64,000 nt of DNA, from NCBI GenBank assembly GCA_965199765.1, contig CBDATC010000002.1, forward strand, positions 1,364,001 to 1,428,000, in the 5' to 3' direction. A program made the position numbers and the translations under genes. Below, in pieces: positions 55,310 to 63,935 of the stretch. The stretch is from JAPOXR01 sp965199765 (GTDB lineage: Bacteria; Pseudomonadota; Alphaproteobacteria; Rhodobacterales; Rhodobacteraceae). Below the pieces are notes generated by a model that made no database searches, had not been told where the DNA came from, and saw only the letters and a list, made by a program, of their open reading frames with translations. How positions within the stretch are numbered: the stretch's first letter is position 1; the number at the start of each line of letters is the position of its first letter.

Positions 55310-56182
55310 ATGCGCAGCAATGGTTTGAATTACGCAACATCGATACTGGATCCGGTTGAGTTCCCGGCGGGCTTGGTCTGGCTGATCGGCGCAGGTCCCG
55401 GGGATCCCTCCCTGCTGACCATTCAAGGCCTTCAGGCTCTGATACTCGCCGATACAATCGTACACGATTCGCTGATCGACAGGCGCATGCTTGATTGGCG
55501 GAATGAAGGGGCGGAGGTGATATATGCCGGTAAACGCGGCGGAACACCTTCGCTGAAGCAAAAAGACATTTCAATCAAGTTGATTGAACTCTCCCGTCAA
55601 GGCAGGCGCGTCGCCCGTCTTAAAGGCGGCGATCCCTTCGTTTTCGGACGCGGCGGTGAAGAAGCCCTGACACTTGTCAATGCCGGTGTTCCGATCCGGG
55701 TAACACCGGGTGTTACCGCCGGAATCGGCGGGTTGGCCTATGCCGGAATTCCCTTGACGCATCGAGATGTCAATCAATCGGTCACCTTCGTAACCGGACA
55801 TGATCATACGGGATCAATGCCAGGCGCCATCGACTGGAAAGCCTTGGCCAAAGGATCACAGGTTATTGTGATTTATATGGCGATGAAGCATCTCGAAAGG
55901 ATCACCGCATCATTGATCGGCGGAGGACGATCCGCCGCCGAACCGACGGCGATCGTTCGCTGCGCAACACTGCCTGATCAGACAGTCTTAGAGACTTCAC
56001 TGGGGTGCGCTGCAAAAGATGCTGCCAAACATGGCGGGGCGGGGCCTGCAATTATCTGCGTAGGAGGCATATCTTATCTCAGAATGGCAATCGACTGGCA
56101 TTCCGCGCTCGAAGGAAATGCACCAAGGCGACTCGACGCGCTTTCTCCCGACGCCAAAGATCATTGGGGCGGCATGCATTGA
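55310..56182 (+). CDS. cobA: Uroporphyrinogen-III C-methyltransferase
   Basis: A 290-residue SUMT that makes precorrin-2 by two SAM-dependent methylations of uroporphyrinogen III. Motifs: 'VWLIGAGPGDPSLLTIQGLQ', 'RLKGGDPFVFGRGGEEAL' and 'AGIPLTHRDVNQSVTFVTGH'. No siroheme-type CysG N-terminal domain is present, so it is a single-function CobA. The TGA overlaps the TTG start of cobB. Confidence 0.96.
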   Translation: MRSNGLNYATSILDPVEFPAGLVWLIGAGPGDPSLLTIQGLQALILADTIVHDSLIDRRMLDWRNEGAEVIYAGKRGGTPSLKQKDISIKLIELSRQGRRVARLKGGDPFVFGRGGEEALTLVNAGVPIRVTPGVTAGIGGLAYAGIPLTHRDVNQSVTFVTGHDHTGSMPGAIDWKALAKGSQVIVIYMAMKHLERITASLIGGGRSAAEPTAIVRCATLPDQTVLETSLGCAAKDAAKHGGAGPAIICVGGISYLRMAIDWHSALEGNAPRRLDALSPDAKDHWGGMH

Positions 56183-57525
56183 AAACCGTCAATTCCTTTG
56201 CGGTGGCTTCGCCGAGCTCAAATGCCGGCAAAACAGTCGTCACACTGGGCTTGCTGCGCCTCCTCTCTCGGAAAGGCGTCAATGTCCGCGCAGCTAAATC
56301 CGGACCTGACTTTATCGACCCTCAATTCCACCTAGCCGCCTGCGGACAACCGTCGGTCAATCTGGATGCGTGGGCGATGGATCAAGCGCTTCTGCGACAG
56401 TTGGCAACTCAGGGGGTTGGAGCAACCTGTATGGTCACCAAACCCGACATGGAAGAGTTTCTCATCATCGAAGGCGCAATGGGAGTCCTTGATGGCGCGG
56501 GCAAACAAGGCAATGGCTGTGTTGCCGAACTCGCCGAACATCTCAGCGTGCCGATTGTCCTAGTGATTGATGCTAAGGCATTGAGTCATTCCGCAGTTCT
56601 GCCCGCACTTGGTCTCGCAGCCGCGAGACCGGAAATCAAGATTGCCGGCATCATCGCCAATAGAGTTGCCTCTGAAAGGCACAAAGGTCAAATCAAAGCG
56701 TCCGTTGAATCACATGGGCTGCAGCTGCTCGGCGCTGTAAAACGACGCAATAAGCTAACGCTTCCTTCTCGTCATCTCGGATTGGTACAGGCAACGGAGA
56801 ACCCTCATCTAGACGAATTTTTGGAATTCGCTGCGGATTGTATGGATGAAGATGTTGATATGGACGCGCTGCTGCGCTCCGCATTACCTTTGAAGCCCCC
56901 GTCGGGACAGCGGACTCAGTCAGAAATTCCTCCTCTTGGACAAAGAATCGCTGTGGCAAAGGACACCGCCTTTGCATTTTGCTATCCCCACGTCTTGGAT
57001 AACTGGCGGCGAGCCGGAGCAGAGGTCAGTATGTTTTCGCCGCTCTCGGACGAAGCGCCAAAATCAGGCTCCGATGCCATCTATCTTCCAGGCGGGTATC
57101 CGGAACTGTATGCGGGGAAACTCGCATCCGCATCCCGCTTCAAGGCTGGAATGCAAGCCGCGGCTCGCCAAGGATCGATCATTTACGGTGAATGCGGCGG
57201 TTATATGGTGCTCGGAAGGATTCTTGAGGATGCCGAGGGCATTCGTCACAACATGCTGAATCTTTTGAATCACAGCACCTCCTTTAAGAATCCGTCATTG
57301 CATCTCCGCTATATTAATCTGGAAGCATTGCCGGGGGCTCCGTTCACAGGACGATTTGCCGGGCATGAATTTCATTATACGAACCTTGTCAGTCAGACCG
57401 AAGGTGCACCTCTGTTTCGTGTGGCTGATGCCGACGGCAACCTGCATAAAGATATGGGAAGCGTGCGGGGAAAAGTCAGCGGTTCCTTTGCCCATCTGAT
57501 CAGCTCTGCTTCGCAGAGCCTCTGA
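56179..57525 (+). CDS. cobB: Cobyrinic/hydrogenobyrinic acid a,c-diamide synthase
   Basis: A 448-residue CobB/CbiA amidotransferase that amidates the a and c carboxyls. N-terminal P-loop 'ASPSSNAGKTVVTLGLLR'; the glutaminase Cys lies in 'GECGGYMVLGRIL'; 'AGHEFHYTN' follows. The TTG at 56179 is chosen because it overlaps the cobA stop (TTGA) and gives the family N-terminus; the frame is open 58 codons upstream, inside cobA, but that part is only cobA in another frame. The 3' end overlaps opposing cobM by 26 bp. Confidence 0.93.
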   Translation: MKTVNSFAVASPSSNAGKTVVTLGLLRLLSRKGVNVRAAKSGPDFIDPQFHLAACGQPSVNLDAWAMDQALLRQLATQGVGATCMVTKPDMEEFLIIEGAMGVLDGAGKQGNGCVAELAEHLSVPIVLVIDAKALSHSAVLPALGLAAARPEIKIAGIIANRVASERHKGQIKASVESHGLQLLGAVKRRNKLTLPSRHLGLVQATENPHLDEFLEFAADCMDEDVDMDALLRSALPLKPPSGQRTQSEIPPLGQRIAVAKDTAFAFCYPHVLDNWRRAGAEVSMFSPLSDEAPKSGSDAIYLPGGYPELYAGKLASASRFKAGMQAAARQGSIIYGECGGYMVLGRILEDAEGIRHNMLNLLNHSTSFKNPSLHLRYINLEALPGAPFTGRFAGHEFHYTNLVSQTEGAPLFRVADADGNLHKDMGSVRGKVSGSFAHLISSASQSL

Positions 57526-58276
57526 CGGGCCTCAGGACATGGGGATGTTCGGTGTCATACAGCGCACTGTCACGAAACTTGTCCGCAGAGAGAGCATGAC
57601 CAACCAGAATAAGAGCTGTTCTCGTTAGCTTCGCCGCACGGACCGATTGATGAAGCCCTTCCAAATCAGTCCGCAGAATGAGTTGGTCCGGCCAGCCCAC
57701 CCGAAACGCGACAACAACCGGGCAGTGCCCACCGCAAACCGGAATCAGCTGCCTTTGGATTGCCCGTGTGTTTCTCACCGAAAGGTGAATGGCCAATGTC
57801 GCGCCGGTCGCAGCCAAAATTTCGAGTTTTTCACTTTCCGGCATTGAAGACGACTTCATCGCTGTCCGTGTCAAGATGACAGTCTGCACCACTTCAGGGA
57901 TTGTCAGTTCCTGCCCTATCTCTGCTGCGGCTGCAGCATAGGCTGGCACTCCTGGTATGATCTTCCAAGGGATTGCCAAGTCATCAAGTCGGCGTATCTG
58001 CTCAGCGATCGCTCCGTAGAGCGATGGATCGCCCGAATGCACTCGGGCGATGTCTTTGCCCGAACGATGAGCTGTTGACATCACGGTCAAGATGTCGTTC
58101 AGCGTCATGGAAGCCGTGTCACGGATATCAGCACCTTCCGGAGCACATGCAATGACTTCACGCGGCACAAGTGATCCCGCGTATAGACAGACTGGACAGT
58201 TCGAGATTAACCGCTGCCCTTTGACTGTGATAAGTTCAGGGTCCCCAGGGCCTGCCCCGATAAAGTAAACTGTCAC
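57500..58276 (-). CDS. cobM: Precorrin-4 C11-methyltransferase
   Basis: A 258-residue SAM-dependent tetrapyrrole methylase (CobM/CbiF). Motifs: 'VYFIGAGPGDPELITVKG', 'YAGSLVPREVIACAP', 'RVHSGDPSLYGAIAEQ' and 'YAAAAAEIGQELTIP'. It is the last gene of the cbiX-cobM run; its start overlaps the stop of the cbiG-cobJ fusion by 4 bp. Confidence 0.95.
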   Translation of the reverse strand: MTVYFIGAGPGDPELITVKGQRLISNCPVCLYAGSLVPREVIACAPEGADIRDTASMTLNDILTVMSTAHRSGKDIARVHSGDPSLYGAIAEQIRRLDDLAIPWKIIPGVPAYAAAAAEIGQELTIPEVVQTVILTRTAMKSSSMPESEKLEILAATGATLAIHLSVRNTRAIQRQLIPVCGGHCPVVVAFRVGWPDQLILRTDLEGLHQSVRAAKLTRTALILVGHALSADKFRDSALYDTEHPHVLRPVRGSAKQS

Positions 58277-60102
58277 GACGATCGAGCTTTCGACCCGTTA
58301 TATCCGCGAGGAGTGTAAACAAAACATCCATCGGCGCCCGCAGCACTGTCCCGTGCGCAAAAAGTCCTTGTGGACGAGCTCCCAACAATGACCGTGGTCA
58401 GCATATCGACAGCGTCTGTTTTGAGATCCTCCAATCGAATGACCGAAACTGACTCTTCATCACGACCTACGTTGCGAGCAAGCATTACGGGCGTGTCAGC
58501 ATTTCTGTGAAGCAGCAGCAAGTCTCTGGCTTTGCCAAGTAGCGTTGTTCTCTGCGATGAAACCGGATTGTAAAGTGCAACCACAAAATCGCCTTCGGCG
58601 GCGGCTCTAATGCGGCGGAGAATGGTTTCCTTGGGTGTCAGCAGATCCGAAAGAGATACAGCACAGAAATCATGGCCCAGTATTGCCCCGGCGCGGGATG
58701 ATGCGGCCTGCATGGCCGAAACTCCCGGCGCGCAGATAATTTTGACACGTTTTGCCTTAATCGAGACGCCTTCCTCAGCATCGCCTTTCGCCAATAATTC
58801 AAACACCAGCGACGCCATGGCGTAAATTCCTGCGTCACCGGATGAAACCAAAGCAATCTTTTGTCCGTCACCGGCCAATTCCAGGGCAGTGCGACAGCGC
58901 AGTTCTTCTTCGCCGAGGCTGAATTCGTAAATCTTCCTGCCGTGTGCAAGCGGGCCTAATTGTTGAATGTATCCAGAATATCCGACAATCGCATCCGCCG
59001 ATGCAATCATTCGGTTTGCCTCTGCGGTGCGCCAGTTAGTCTGGCCTGGGCCTAGTCCGATGATCATTAGTTTGCCGCGTGGATGCCCATGCTGTCTCTC
59101 TCCTGCTGCGATCTTCGCGACCGCGCAGGTTGCGTTTTTTGATTTTTGTTTTGACAGAATTAGGTGACCGTTGCGACCAGCCGCAGCAAGGGCAGCGGAT
59201 TCGCAAACACCATGCACGCCGACTTCACGAAACACCGCTTCCGAGCGGGTTGGAAGCCTATCTTCTTCGGCTGCAAGTGTATTAACCGAGAAAAATCTGG
59301 CGGGCAAGCCGAGGTTTGCTGCGAGTTCATGGATCGCGGCTTCATCTGATTTCAAATCAATTGAATACACACATTCGACCGAACCCGCCGCCAGTCCAGC
59401 ATCTGCCAAAGACCTGTTGACAAGAGCAATAAGCTCTGAGCCTGCACAGCCCCGCACACAACCGACACCGAGCGCCAGCTCGCGTCTTCGGTAGATCAAA
59501 GGTTCGGATCCGACCGCATGAACAACAACCGGATCCTGTTCAGAACTATCCGCTGTCCAACAGACATTACTCAATTCGCGCAGCGGTTCGAGCCATTTGG
59601 CTCGGCCGCTTATGCGTACCGGTGCTCCCGAAAGCAGCGCGGAAGCGGTAGATTTCATCGGGGCACTGTCTTCAAGCTGCCAGTCCGATGGCGGTTCGTC
59701 TAACGCCACACCCAATCGAGTCTCGCTCGCTGTTGTGATTGCCGCTCCGCTGCCGAGTGCATCCGCAACCCGCTTCGTCAGTCGATTGGCTCCTCGGTGC
59801 CCACCCAGAAGCGCAAATGCGGCACTGCCATCAGGAGCGACACAGACCACGGGTGGTTCTGAAGCTTTTCGGGTGACGATCGGTGAAAGAATTCTGATTA
59901 GAATACCTGCCGAGCACACGCCAATGATTGGAATTTCAGCCGAAAATGCTTCTCTTAGTCGACTTGCGAACTCCGATCCCTTTCCCGGCTGCGCATCTTC
60001 TTTTGTGTTTGCTAGCGCGAATTCGAGTTGTTCGCATATTTGGCGGGCGATATCCTGTCCTGCCGCCGATGGGCAGAAAACCAGCCCTCTATCGTGCACC
60101 AT
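58273..60102 (-). CDS. cobJ: CbiG-CobJ fusion: cobalt-precorrin-5A hydrolase / C17-methyltransferase
   Basis: A 609-residue bifunctional protein. Residues 1 to about 335 are CbiG-like, with 'IIGVCSAGILIRIL', 'LLGGHRGANRLTK' and a C-terminal CbiG/CobE domain 'LALGVGCVRGCAGSELIALV'. Residues from about 343 are CobJ/CbiH, starting 'KLMIIGLGPGQTNWRTAEA' with 'ALVSSGDAGIYAMAS'. The two parts catalyse ring contraction with C17 methylation and opening of the resulting lactone. CbiG is a hallmark of the early-cobalt (anaerobic-type) route. The start overlaps cobI by 14 bp. Confidence 0.93.
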   Translation of the reverse strand: MVHDRGLVFCPSAAGQDIARQICEQLEFALANTKEDAQPGKGSEFASRLREAFSAEIPIIGVCSAGILIRILSPIVTRKASEPPVVCVAPDGSAAFALLGGHRGANRLTKRVADALGSGAAITTASETRLGVALDEPPSDWQLEDSAPMKSTASALLSGAPVRISGRAKWLEPLRELSNVCWTADSSEQDPVVVHAVGSEPLIYRRRELALGVGCVRGCAGSELIALVNRSLADAGLAAGSVECVYSIDLKSDEAAIHELAANLGLPARFFSVNTLAAEEDRLPTRSEAVFREVGVHGVCESAALAAAGRNGHLILSKQKSKNATCAVAKIAAGERQHGHPRGKLMIIGLGPGQTNWRTAEANRMIASADAIVGYSGYIQQLGPLAHGRKIYEFSLGEEELRCRTALELAGDGQKIALVSSGDAGIYAMASLVFELLAKGDAEEGVSIKAKRVKIICAPGVSAMQAASSRAGAILGHDFCAVSLSDLLTPKETILRRIRAAAEGDFVVALYNPVSSQRTTLLGKARDLLLLHRNADTPVMLARNVGRDEESVSVIRLEDLKTDAVDMLTTVIVGSSSTRTFCARDSAAGADGCFVYTPRGYNGSKARSS

Positions 60103-60793
60103 AGGGATCCCTTCCGGGAACTAGGATCGTAGAAAAATATGGCGCATTGTCCGGTGCATCCTCCAATGGCAGTACCCGCTGCTGAGGGAGCGAGGCATGC
60201 GACACGAAGGTAGCGCGGTTTGCGTGTCCTAACTTACACAGCAAGCGCTTGACCATCGGCATGTGCTTCCCAATCTTCACAATCACGGCTGCACTGCTGC
60301 ACGCAATGCGCATTTCGAGTTCTTTCTCGCCCAATTGGGCCGGCAGTATGGAAACCGCTTCGGTACGAGCACAGATTGGCTGCGCAGCCGCAGCGGCCAC
60401 CGCGGTCAACGACGTTACTCCAGGTACAACTTCGCATTCAAAAGATTTTGCTAGGCGCACAAACATATACATGAAGGAGCCGTAAAAAAATGGATCGCCT
60501 TGACAGAGCATGACGACGTCGGTCCCGTTCAAAAGATGTTTACGTAGCTCCTCTGCAGCCAAATTAAAAATTTGTTGCGCCGGATAGCGCTTTGACTGCA
60601 TCGGAATCTCAATCGGGATTTCAAGAGCATCTTCAGCAATAAAATCGGCGGCAATGCCGCGAGCGAAACTGCAGTCTCCCGCTGGGGCAAGATATGCGAC
60701 TACTTTAGCGTTACGGATTAGCCGAGCTGCCTTGAGAGTGAGCAATTCTGGGTCGCCGGGGCCAAGCCCGATGCCATACAATCTGCCCTTCAC
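60089..60793 (-). CDS. cobI: Precorrin-2 C20-methyltransferase
   Basis: A 234-residue tetrapyrrole methylase (CobI/CbiL): 'LYGIGLGPGDPELLTLKAAR', 'LCQGDPFFYGSFMYMF', 'PGVTSLTAVAAAA'. The GTG at 60793 is preferred since it overlaps the cobL stop (GTGA) and gives the family N-terminus 'KGRLYGIG'; an ATG at 60862 would add 23 residues inside cobL. Confidence 0.93.
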   Translation of the reverse strand: MKGRLYGIGLGPGDPELLTLKAARLIRNAKVVAYLAPAGDCSFARGIAADFIAEDALEIPIEIPMQSKRYPAQQIFNLAAEELRKHLLNGTDVVMLCQGDPFFYGSFMYMFVRLAKSFECEVVPGVTSLTAVAAAAAQPICARTEAVSILPAQLGEKELEMRIACSSAAVIVKIGKHMPMVKRLLCKLGHANRATFVSHASLPQQRVLPLEDAPDNAPYFSTILVPGRDPYGAR

Positions 60794-62004
60794 TTGTGGA
60801 ATCTCCACTGCGTGACGGACATTTGACTCCTCCAGCCCCTTCTTGATCCCAAATCTGCGCATTTGGAAATTGCTATCCGGGAAAGTTCGCCTCCAAAGCG
60901 GTTGTGGAGTTCAGCCAGCAAGGACTCGCCTTCAAGCGTAACGGCATTCGCAACCAGCCGCCCGAATGGCCTTAACTGATTGATTGCGATATCGGCGGCG
61001 GCAAAGCTCAGTCCGCCGCCGAGGAACACCGCATCTGGTTTCGGTAATTCAGGAAGTACGTCTGGAGCATGTCGATTCACAAGCTCCAGAGCAGGTGTTC
61101 CTAGTTTAAGTGCGTTCTTCCGAGCTAGTTCCAAGCGAAACGCATTAGGATCAACTCCAATAGCACGGCTGTCGCGCGCCGATCTCATCCATTCTATCGA
61201 AACAGTGCCGCAGCCGATTCCAATGTCCCAAAGCAATGCTCCCCTGCGGGGCGCAAGCATGCTGACCGTTACTGCTCGGATGTCTTGCTTGGTAAAGTTG
61301 CCATCGGTTTCAAACGCATTATCCGGCAAGCCGGGAGTGCGGGCGAGAGGAGAAGTATCAGGTTCAGCCACGCATTCAATGCAGAGGGTGTGAAACGCGG
61401 GTATGTGGTTTTCTGGGTTGTTTGCCGCCCAGGTCTTGGCAGTCCCGTCAATGCGGGACTCGCGCGGTCCTCCGAGTGCCCCCAACACGGTCATCAGGCT
61501 AGCAGTAAACCCGGCTTGGCAAAGCAGTTTGGCGATTTCGCCGGGAGCAGCGCTTCCACCTGTCAGAACAACGAGGTGGGAACCCGGCTGAAAATAGGGA
61601 ATGATCTGCTCTGCAGGCCGACCGTGCGCTGTCAGGGTTTCGGCATCCGCAAGACTCCAGCCCATACGTGCGCATGCCAATTGGAATGCGGAAATCTGGG
61701 GATGAAAGCATACTTCATCCAGAGGAAGCATTCGCGCCACTCGAGCACCCGCCGAATACCAAAGCGGATCGCCGGTAACCAGCAACACCGTTCTGCGGCC
61801 CTTGTGCGCAGAGACTTCCTGAGTCATCTTTGAAAACGGACTGGGCCATCGCACGCGTTCGGCGGAATGATTGTGGGGAGCCAGATTATGGTGACGGTCT
61901 CCACCTATAATCACCTCAGCGCTTTCAACCGCCGACCGAGCCGCTGAGGAAAGACCTTCTATCCCGTCCTCGCCAATGCCGACTACATCAAGCCATTGTT
62001 TCAT
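60790..62004 (-). CDS. cobL: Precorrin-6Y C5,15-methyltransferase (decarboxylating)
   Basis: A 404-residue two-domain enzyme. The N-terminal CbiE-type methylase has 'VVGIGEDGIEGLSSAAR' and 'LLVTGDPLWYSAGAR'; the C-terminal CbiT-type domain (from about residue 230) has the SAM site 'LLWDIGIGCGTVSIEWMRS'. It methylates C5 and C15 and decarboxylates the C12 side chain. Both ends overlap neighbours by 4 bp, showing a tightly coupled operon. Confidence 0.95.
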   Translation of the reverse strand: MKQWLDVVGIGEDGIEGLSSAARSAVESAEVIIGGDRHHNLAPHNHSAERVRWPSPFSKMTQEVSAHKGRRTVLLVTGDPLWYSAGARVARMLPLDEVCFHPQISAFQLACARMGWSLADAETLTAHGRPAEQIIPYFQPGSHLVVLTGGSAAPGEIAKLLCQAGFTASLMTVLGALGGPRESRIDGTAKTWAANNPENHIPAFHTLCIECVAEPDTSPLARTPGLPDNAFETDGNFTKQDIRAVTVSMLAPRRGALLWDIGIGCGTVSIEWMRSARDSRAIGVDPNAFRLELARKNALKLGTPALELVNRHAPDVLPELPKPDAVFLGGGLSFAAADIAINQLRPFGRLVANAVTLEGESLLAELHNRFGGELSRIAISKCADLGSRRGWRSQMSVTQWRFHK

Positions 62005-62648
62005 ACGTCTGCGTCAAAGCCCGATTTGGAGGCTTCGATCAATAGAGCATTGACAGCTGCAGCCGCCATCGCGGACCCGCCTCTCCTTCCGGGCAGCGTT
62101 AAAAATTCCAGCCCGCGCGGATTACGCAATAGCTCCTCCTTGCTCTCTGCAGCTCCGACAAATCCAACCGGAAACGCTAGCACAAGCGCGGGCAAAGCCG
62201 ATCCTTCGTCTATCATTTCGAGTAACCGGAACAGCGCGGTCGGTGCATTGCCGATGACAACCACAGAGTTTGCAAGGCGTTTTCTCCATGCTTCCACTGC
62301 AAGTGCAGTGCGGGTGATCCCGCGATTTTTGGACCGCTCTTCTAACTCTGTTGTGAACCGGGGTGAAACCACTTCATTGCCTGTGAATATCAGATTGGAA
62401 ATTATACCGCCTGCCGTCATTCGACCGTCGCAAAAAATTGGTTTCCCGGATCTTATGGATCGTAAACCAGCTTCCGCTGCATAGGAAGAAAAGCACAGTT
62501 GCCCAGCTACGTCAGGCATTCCACAGGAATGCACGATCCTTTCTGCCACAGAAACGAGGTTTGCTGGGAACCGGCTGAAATCAGCAAGACCGCGGATTGT
62601 CGCGAAACTTTTCTCGTAAATCCGGGCGGGATTTTGCTCGTAATTCAC
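62001..62648 (-). CDS. cobH: Precorrin-8X methylmutase
   Basis: A 215-residue CobH/CbiC isomerase that moves a methyl from C11 to C12, giving (hydrogeno)byrinic acid. Motifs: 'RIVHSCGMPDVAGQL', with the catalytic His, 'KPIFCDGRMTAGGI' and 'GFVGAAESKEEL'. It overlaps cbiX upstream and cobL downstream by 4 bp. Confidence 0.95.
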   Translation of the reverse strand: MNYEQNPARIYEKSFATIRGLADFSRFPANLVSVAERIVHSCGMPDVAGQLCFSSYAAEAGLRSIRSGKPIFCDGRMTAGGIISNLIFTGNEVVSPRFTTELEERSKNRGITRTALAVEAWRKRLANSVVVIGNAPTALFRLLEMIDEGSALPALVLAFPVGFVGAAESKEELLRNPRGLEFLTLPGRRGGSAMAAAAVNALLIEASKSGFDADV

Positions 62649-63724
62649 GAACCGCCCCGTGTGAATTGACGTACGCTTTCGGGTCCTAGAGGATGATCTG
62701 CGTGCGGATAGACCGGATGGTGATGATGATGGTGACTGCCGTCATGATGGTGGTGTTCATGCCCATGTGTTAAGTCAAGCCGACACGCGCCGGTGCAAAA
62801 ACTATCACACAAATTACAATCTGCTACGTTTGAACCAAGTGCGGAAGCGCCTTGCCCTTCTACATGGTGATGATGACTTTCCTGCGGCAACCCGACATCT
62901 GCTTCAAATCCAAGCACTTGCGTGCGATACTTGCACATGGAACAGTTCATTGCTGTCTGGCCCGAAAGAATTTCGGTCACGCGCTCCGCGAAGGTCTGAA
63001 GAACTTTCGGATGATCGCCGAGATACCTCGCCTTAACAAACTCAATTTCAGGATTCTGCTTGGCAACGGCATCCGTGAATCCGTAGATACGGTCAATCAG
63101 AATGCCGCTGAATAAAAAATACGGAAACACAACAATTCGTCGGTATCCCAGCTTAGCCGCGTGGTTGAGACAGGGTTCAACCACGGGAAATGTGACGCCG
63201 GAATATCCGATTTCGCACCATCCAAAACCCATGCCTTCCCAAAGCAAGCGAGCGATCTTGCTGACATTGGCGTTGGCATCTGGGTCCGATGCACCTCGTC
63301 CAATGACGACTAAGCAAGTGTCCTTGTGTTCTATCGGTCCTCTGTTCCTGTCAGCAGATGCAATTGCTTCTTTGATGCGATCATTGGCCGCTTCAAGCAT
63401 TTTCGGGTCAACTCCGAGTTCGCGGCCGTAGTCGATGCGTATCCCGTGTTCTTTGGCATAGGCATTCAATACAGATGGTATGTCATTTTTCGCATGCATT
63501 GCGGCAAAAAGCATTCCAGGAACCGCCAAAATACGGTCGCATCCACGGTCCCGCAGCCTGTCTAATCCGGCGCGGATGACAGGATTAGCGAACTCAAGGT
63601 AACCATACTCAATCGGCCAATCAGGCAAATGGTTGGGTAAAGACTCGCAGAGAGCTGCGAACTCGTTCACCGCGCTCTGGGATCGCGAACCATGCCCGCA
63701 CAGCATAACGCCGATATTTTTCAT
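62645..63724 (-). CDS. cbiX: CbiX-type sirohydrochlorin cobaltochelatase with Fe-S and His-rich tail
   Basis: A 359-residue early chelatase that inserts cobalt into sirohydrochlorin (precorrin-2 level). Two CbiX/CbiK-like halves are seen: the first with the catalytic His in 'LCGHGSRSQS', the second around 'VFPYFLFSGILIDRI'. A C-terminal tail has Met259-x-Cys261-x2-Cys264 (the MXCXXC motif linked to a [4Fe-4S] cluster in long CbiX proteins), another Cys-rich stretch 'CNLCDSFCTGAC', and His clusters around residues 284-287 and 321-345. The ATG at 63724 is the family start; one at 63745 would add seven residues. It is first in the cbiX-cobM operon. Confidence 0.93.
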   Translation of the reverse strand: MKNIGVMLCGHGSRSQSAVNEFAALCESLPNHLPDWPIEYGYLEFANPVIRAGLDRLRDRGCDRILAVPGMLFAAMHAKNDIPSVLNAYAKEHGIRIDYGRELGVDPKMLEAANDRIKEAIASADRNRGPIEHKDTCLVVIGRGASDPDANANVSKIARLLWEGMGFGWCEIGYSGVTFPVVEPCLNHAAKLGYRRIVVFPYFLFSGILIDRIYGFTDAVAKQNPEIEFVKARYLGDHPKVLQTFAERVTEILSGQTAMNCSMCKYRTQVLGFEADVGLPQESHHHHVEGQGASALGSNVADCNLCDSFCTGACRLDLTHGHEHHHHDGSHHHHHHPVYPHADHPLGPESVRQFTRGGS

Positions 63725-63743
63725 TGAAGAATCCAAACTGACC

Positions 63744-63887
63744 ATGAAGCCGAATGAACCCTATAAGATGTTTATGCGTCGGTGGGAATCTCTTGGTTTC
63801 GATCGAGTTGTCAATGCTCAGCTCTTGCATGACATTCGGAAAACCGTTGACCGCGGCAAAGCGCGGTTTAGTGAACGCAAAAATTAA
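63744..63887 (+). CDS. Small hypothetical protein, divergent from cbiX
   Basis: A 47-codon frame starting at an ATG 19 bp from the cbiX start on the other strand, and ending 'RGKARFSERKN'. It is basic, contains 'MFMRRWESLGFDRVV', and resembles no family I recognise. The very short divergent spacing leaves little room for promoters, which weakens the case for a real gene. Confidence 0.3.
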   Translation: MKPNEPYKMFMRRWESLGFDRVVNAQLLHDIRKTVDRGKARFSERKN

Positions 63888-63914
63888 TGGAGTGCCTCGG
63901 CCTTTTGCGATAAT

Positions 63915-63935
63915 GGTCATACTGGTACCATGACC
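63915..63935. promoter_or_regulatory. Candidate operator dyad near the window end
   Basis: GGTCAT and ATGACC form 6-bp arms around ACTGGTACC, with the centre containing the palindrome TGGTACCA. This resembles sites of GntR/FadR-type repressors (TGGT-ACCA half sites). The gene it might control would lie beyond the window. Confidence 0.4.

Noticed and set aside
56005..56178. Upstream extension of cobB within cobA
   Set aside because: The extra residues are the out-of-frame shadow of cobA; the TTG at 56179 overlaps the cobA stop and gives the family start.
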